From Caryophanales bacterium (GTDB lineage Bacteria; Bacillota_I; Bacilli_A; RF39; UBA660): a stretch of 42,173 nucleotides of DNA. The translations under genes were made by a program, and so were the position numbers. The notes beneath the pieces were generated by a model. That model saw nothing but the letters and a program-made list of their open reading frames with translations, did not search any database and was not told the DNA's origin. Position 1 is the stretch's first letter. Every line of letters begins with the position of its first letter. Shown here piece by piece: positions 38,915-42,173 of this stretch. Where the stretch lies: contig JAEEYW010000033.1 of NCBI GenBank assembly GCA_016288305.1, positions 1-42,173 of the forward strand, given 5' to 3'.

Positions 38915-40170
38915 TTAATACCACCCTCTAGTTTTTCTATTTCTTCTAAAGATAACAATTCCTCATCTATATTCTTAGAAAACCATTCTGGATCACTTTC
39001 AATAACTTTAGGTTTACTTGTTTTATCATACGTTTTGTTATTTTCAGATATAGCCATATCCATAGCATCACTAACTGTTACTATTTTACTTCTTTTCCAT
39101 TGCGCTGAAGTTTGTTCAATAAACTTTTTAACTAATTTATTATTACATTTCTTTAATGCATAATCAATTAATACATTTACAACACCAGGCGTATGACCTT
39201 GTTCAACTAATAAATATTCAATCAATCTTAGATCGGTATTAGTAGGTTTAGAACCTTGTTTTAAATATAAAAATTCATATGGTTGTGTTGTTTCAAATTG
39301 ATTAATTAATTTACTTCTCTTACTATTGGATACCTCTTTTTGACGTAAGCATAAAGGTTGAGCCTGGTATACAATCTTAGGTACTTCACCTTTATGTTCA
39401 AACTTATAATAATTACGACAATTATCTTTTAACAATTCTTGATTAATTCTTTTATCTTCGATACTGTTAATTATTATTTCACTCATTTGCTCGTTATTTA
39501 AATTATAAACAAACGCTAAACTGTATATTAATTCTCTATCCTTAGTAGTAATATTTTTAACATTTAAAATATCTTCGCTTATTAAGCTTAATACCTCATT
39601 AAAATTAATAGTAGGCTCAAACGATAAACCTAAATGGTTAGCTTTTTTAATATTTTTATTTTCTTCTTTTTCACTTGATATAAAAGAAAATACATCTTTA
39701 AATGAGCAAGAAATATTCTTATACTCTTTTAGATCAATTTTGGGTAAAGTAAATAATTCAATGATTCTTTTATATTCTTTTTTACTTACATTATCATAAA
39801 GAGCTGTGGATAAAACTGTGTTATTAATAAATTCATAACTACTTAGTGGGTTATATATTTCATATACATAACTATTAACCTCACCTTTTTTAACATATGT
39901 CTTAATTAAACCAATAGCTTCAAGTTTTTCCCTTGCTTCTTTGATATCCTCTAAACGCATCTGCATATTATTAACTAAGTCACTATGTGTATTACCTTGT
40001 GAACTGATTCTATTTTTATCCAAATATCCCAATAAAGTTATATATAGATTAACAGCATAAGACCCTATAATAGGTTGATATAAAATAGTTAATACCATTT
40101 GATCTTGTGATGTGAAAACACTCTTATTTATAACAACAAAATTATCTAATGGCAACAATGCATTAACCAT
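38911..40170 (-). CDS. dnaB: Replication initiation protein DnaB (DnaD-domain)
   Basis: A 419-residue homologue of B. subtilis DnaB, which with DnaD and DnaI recruits the helicase to the origin. The start is ATG at 40170 (MVNALLPLDNFVV) with GTGGAGG upstream; earlier in-frame starts fall in the promoter. The N-terminal winged-helix part (DQMVLTILYQPIIGSYAVNLYITLLG, about 22-47) matches the family, and near residue 305 the DnaD-like block is present (TDLRLIEYLLVEQGHTPGVVNVLIDYALKKCNN, with the YxxxG-like patch). Not the DnaB helicase of other bacteria: no RecA fold or Walker motifs. Confidence 0.92.
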   Translation of the reverse strand: MVNALLPLDNFVVINKSVFTSQDQMVLTILYQPIIGSYAVNLYITLLGYLDKNRISSQGNTHSDLVNNMQMRLEDIKEAREKLEAIGLIKTYVKKGEVNSYVYEIYNPLSSYEFINNTVLSTALYDNVSKKEYKRIIELFTLPKIDLKEYKNISCSFKDVFSFISSEKEENKNIKKANHLGLSFEPTINFNEVLSLISEDILNVKNITTKDRELIYSLAFVYNLNNEQMSEIIINSIEDKRINQELLKDNCRNYYKFEHKGEVPKIVYQAQPLCLRQKEVSNSKRSKLINQFETTQPYEFLYLKQGSKPTNTDLRLIEYLLVEQGHTPGVVNVLIDYALKKCNNKLVKKFIEQTSAQWKRSKIVTVSDAMDMAISENNKTYDKTSKPKVIESDPEWFSKNIDEELLSLEEIEKLEGGIK

Positions 40171-40196
40171 AATATCAACCTCCACTTCCATTAAAT

Positions 40197-40224
40197 ATAA
40201 TAACATATTTTTTAAATAAAACAA
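40197..40224 (-). promoter_or_regulatory. Promoter of dnaB-dnaI
   Basis: TTGTTT (40224-40219), 16-base spacer, TATTAT (40202-40197) with a TG extension. Confidence 0.65.
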
Positions 40225-40240
40225 AGACTTTTATACCTAA

Positions 40241-40274
40241 AATAAAAATGTAAAGTTTACTATACTTTACATTT
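40241..40274 (-). terminator. Terminator of the ftsY-ylxM operon
   Basis: Stem AAATGTAAAGT/ACTTTACATTT with a 7-base loop and U-rich run on the minus strand. The ylxM stop (40273-40275) overlaps the stem. Confidence 0.88.
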
Positions 40275-40563
40275 ATACTAACATCAATATCTCTTCTTTT
40301 ATCTTGTCGTCTAGATCAACAATTATTTTTTCAATTTTATTTCTCTTTTCCATTAACTTAAGTTTTTCCTCATAGAATACTAACTTATCCAATGCTTCTC
40401 TTAAAGCTTTATGTACCGCGTTACGACTTATACCATTATTTTCACTTATTTCACTTAACGTTAAATTGTCAAAATAATAATCTTGAAAGTATTCTATTTG
40501 TTTGTCTGTTAATAAATCACCATAATAATCAAACAAAGTTATTAAATATAATCTATCTTCCAT
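40273..40563 (-). CDS. ylxM: SRP-associated HTH protein YlxM
   Basis: A 96-residue UPF0122 protein. LFDYYGDLLTDKQIEYFQDYYFDNLTLSEISENNGISRNAVHKALREALDKL is the family core, a sigma-70 region 4-like helix-turn-helix. In streptococci it modulates the signal recognition particle together with Ffh and FtsY. It normally precedes ffh; here it follows ftsY and a small membrane protein, and ffh is not in the window. Its ATG overlaps the previous stop by one base. Confidence 0.94.
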   Translation of the reverse strand: MEDRLYLITLFDYYGDLLTDKQIEYFQDYYFDNLTLSEISENNGISRNAVHKALREALDKLVFYEEKLKLMEKRNKIEKIIVDLDDKIKEEILMLV

Positions 40564-40820
40564 TAAGCAAATAAGGAAGTAGCTATAATGACAATACCTA
40601 AACCTAAATAGATATATGTCATATATTTTCTTTTATAAACAGTTTGATTATTATAAGCTATAACAAACATTAACACACCAATAATAATTTGGCATACCAT
40701 ATATAATTCTTTACTAAATAAACTAGCTACACCAAAAGATAACAAGAAAATAGATAACGCTATTTGTAAAAGCATTGTTATTTGATGTATAACATCCATT
40801 TCAATTTTTCTATTCTTCAT
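40563..40820 (-). CDS. Small membrane protein, 85 residues, between ftsY and ylxM
   Basis: Unrecognised. The start is ATG at 40820 (MKNRKIEMDV), with GGAGG 7 bases upstream; the longer frame is out of reach of a ribosome site. Three predicted helices (about 10-31 MLLQIALSIFLLSFGVASLF; 38-53 VCQIIIGVLMFVIAYN; 64-83 YIYLGLGIVIIATSLF). It overlaps the ftsY 3' end by 11 bases and precedes ylxM by a one-base overlap. Its place in the SRP operon suggests, but does not show, a role in membrane-protein insertion. Confidence 0.72.
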   Translation of the reverse strand: MKNRKIEMDVIHQITMLLQIALSIFLLSFGVASLFSKELYMVCQIIIGVLMFVIAYNNQTVYKRKYMTYIYLGLGIVIIATSLFA

Positions 40821-41781
40821 TTTCTCCTCCAAATAATCCATAAATATATTTTTCAATATCGAAGACTCTTAAATCTTCTTCTTTTTCACCTAAACCAACA
40901 AATTTAACTGGTATATCAGTATTTTCCTTAATAGCCAGAACAATACCACCTTTAGCTGTTCCATCTAATTTAGTTAACACAATACCTGTTATATTGGTGA
41001 TTTCTTTAAATTGTTTAGCTTGAACAATTCCATTCTGCCCTGTTGTAGCATCGATAACCAATAAAGTTTCATGAGGCGCTGAAGGAATGATTTTACCAAT
41101 AACTTTGTTAATTTTATCTAATTCATTCATTAAATTAACTTTATTTTGTAACCTGCCAGCTGTATCAATAAGTACGACATCATAGTTCTCATCTTTAGCT
41201 TTATTTAAACCGTCATATATAACTGAAGCAGCATCCTTAGAATCACTGTACACAACATCACAAGATGTTTTTTTACCCCACTCTTGAAGTTGTGGTATAG
41301 CACCAGCTCTAAAAGTATCACCTGCTACAAGTAGTACTTTTTTACCTTCCTTATTTAACTTGTAAGCTATCTTACCAATACTTGTTGTTTTACCAACACC
41401 ATTGACACCTACAAATAAGATAACCGTAGGTCCTTCTTTACTATAATTGATTTTATTAACAATAATTTGATTATTAACATATATAATAAACATTTCATCA
41501 ATAATAATATCCATTAAATCTTTAGAATCAGCAATATTTTCATGTTTAACTCTATATTTTAATTTATCAATAAAACTCATAACAGTATTAACACCTATAT
41601 CAGCCATGATAAATATTTCTTCTAATTCTTCAAAATATTCATCACTTACTTTTTTATATTTACCATTAAGTAAACTTATTTTATTAACAAATTCCTTACT
41701 TGTTTTTTCTAAACCAACTTGATATGCATCTAATTCTTTATCTTTCTTAAATACATTTTTAAACTTATCAAAAAATGACAT
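40810..41781 (-). CDS. ftsY: Signal recognition particle receptor FtsY
   Basis: A 323-residue SRP GTPase (NG domain) without the long acidic A domain. G1 GVNGVGKTTSIGKIA (about 121-135), DTFRAGAIPQLQEW, DTAGRLQNKVNLM, TKLDGTAKGG and GLGEKEEDLRVFDIEKYIYGLFG are all present. It brings ribosome-SRP complexes to the SecYEG channel. The N-terminus (MSFFDKFKNVFKKDKELD) is an amphipathic basic helix that can bind membrane. It begins 2 bases after the preceding small gene ends. Confidence 0.97.
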   Translation of the reverse strand: MSFFDKFKNVFKKDKELDAYQVGLEKTSKEFVNKISLLNGKYKKVSDEYFEELEEIFIMADIGVNTVMSFIDKLKYRVKHENIADSKDLMDIIIDEMFIIYVNNQIIVNKINYSKEGPTVILFVGVNGVGKTTSIGKIAYKLNKEGKKVLLVAGDTFRAGAIPQLQEWGKKTSCDVVYSDSKDAASVIYDGLNKAKDENYDVVLIDTAGRLQNKVNLMNELDKINKVIGKIIPSAPHETLLVIDATTGQNGIVQAKQFKEITNITGIVLTKLDGTAKGGIVLAIKENTDIPVKFVGLGEKEEDLRVFDIEKYIYGLFGGENEE

Positions 41782-41783
41782 TT

Positions 41784-42122
41784 TTACCTCCCAAGATGTA
41801 CATTATATACTTCACATGGTATATTTTTACCCTTAACATAATTAGCAGCTTTCATTCTTAAGTCTTTATTTATATCGATACTATTTAATGTACCAAATAA
41901 TCCATTAAATTGAACACTTGTCTCAAATATAGCATATAAACTATTTAAAACAGCCTCTTTGAAATCAGGTACAACCGCACCTATGTAATGACAAGTTACA
42001 GTACAACCATTATCTCTAAAATCAGCTGTCATAACAACAATGTTTTTGCACATATAATATATTGTAATATTACTATCATCTAAAGATTTACCCATTATAC
42101 TAGCTTTAATTTCAGTATTCAT
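41784..42122 (-). CDS. Unknown protein, 112 residues, upstream of ftsY
   Basis: Unrecognised. The start is ATG at 42122 with AGGTGG upstream; an ATG at 42140 lies upstream of the predicted transcription start. The protein is mixed alpha/beta with no membrane segment: MNTEIKASIMGKSLDDSNITIYYMCKNIVVMTADF, then a pattern of strands (TVTCHYIGAVVPD) and a helix (EAVLNSLYAIFETSV), and LRMKAANYVKGKNIPCEVYNVHLG at the end. It leads the ftsY operon with a 2-base gap, so it is made with the SRP receptor. Nothing in it points to a specific activity. Confidence 0.65.
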   Translation of the reverse strand: MNTEIKASIMGKSLDDSNITIYYMCKNIVVMTADFRDNGCTVTCHYIGAVVPDFKEAVLNSLYAIFETSVQFNGLFGTLNSIDINKDLRMKAANYVKGKNIPCEVYNVHLGR

Positions 42123-42138
42123 ATAACCACCTATATAC

Positions 42139-42147
42139 ATTATATCA
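42139..42147 (-). promoter_or_regulatory. Extended -10 promoter of the ftsY operon
   Basis: TGATATAAT: TG-extended TATAAT (42144-42139). No clear -35 in the remaining 25 bases of the window. Confidence 0.65.
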
Positions 42148-42173
42148 GACTTTAATTTTTTTTACTACACTAA

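Noticed and set aside
38911-40170. Replicative helicase DnaB
   Set aside because: The protein has no Walker motifs or RecA fold; it matches the Bacillota initiation protein DnaB, paired with dnaI.
1-42173. Mycoplasma genetic code (TGA as Trp)
   Set aside because: Several genes stop at TGA within ATGA overlaps (10501, 31518, 36769) and conserved Trp positions use TGG.

Overview
The window is a compact, very AT-rich stretch of a low-GC Gram-positive (Bacillota) chromosome. The evidence is the classic gene orders sepF-divIVA-(T-box)-ileS, rlmN-prpC-prkC-rsgA-rpe, ireB-ruvX-yrzB-mltG-yrrM and dnaB-dnaI, three T-box leaders, and B. subtilis-like SigK, YlxM, DnaI and YmfF/YmfH homologues. TGA is a real stop (rsgA/rpe at 10501, the ATPase before hisS at 31518, slt at 33213, ireB at 36769) and Trp is TGG, so the code is standard and not the Mycoplasma code. 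Cell-wall genes (two transglycosylases, PASTA kinase, SepF, DivIVA) argue for a walled cell. The lineage is probably one of the uncultured, reduced gut Bacilli of the RF39 type; that placement is inference. I see no phage, IS element, CRISPR array or intergenic gap over 300 bases.

Layout. 1-8081: end of nfo, then an operon read leftward of a pyruvate-kinase-like gene, a GH31 glycosidase and a secreted protein, with a 20-codon relic of a second GH31 gene; a rightward unknown gene; a large membrane-anchored protein with a lectin/FGE-like end. 8185-14762: operon rlmN-prpC-prkC-rsgA-rpe-frr-AI-2E-type permease. 14813-16796: cls, secG, tRNA-Lys. 16831-20150: sigK-like gene divergent from a pair of M16 peptidases. 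20161-24351: sepF-divIVA-ileS. 24470-28815: tRNA-Thr, two rightward unknown genes, T-box-glyS, and an iPGM-derived protein. 28904-33181: T-box operon of a ClpX-like protein, hisS and aspS. 33213-37008: ireB-ruvX-yrzB-mltG-yrrM-slt. 37077-42122: HD hydrolase, dnaB-dnaI, and ftsY-membrane protein-ylxM behind an unknown gene.

The most interesting signals are: (1) three proteins that keep the fold of an essential enzyme but have lost catalytic residues (pyruvate kinase-like, iPGM-like, ClpX-like), the last leading a tRNA-synthetase operon; (2) an IleRS whose HIGH signature reads GLHH, the swapped form linked to mupirocin hyper-resistance; (3) a hisS-aspS T-box whose specifier is GACAC, overlapping Asp and His codons; (4) a coding relic of a lost GH31 paralogue; (5) an almost universal placement of stop codons inside or against intrinsic terminator stems, so that most operons have almost no 3' UTR and convergent genes share one terminator.
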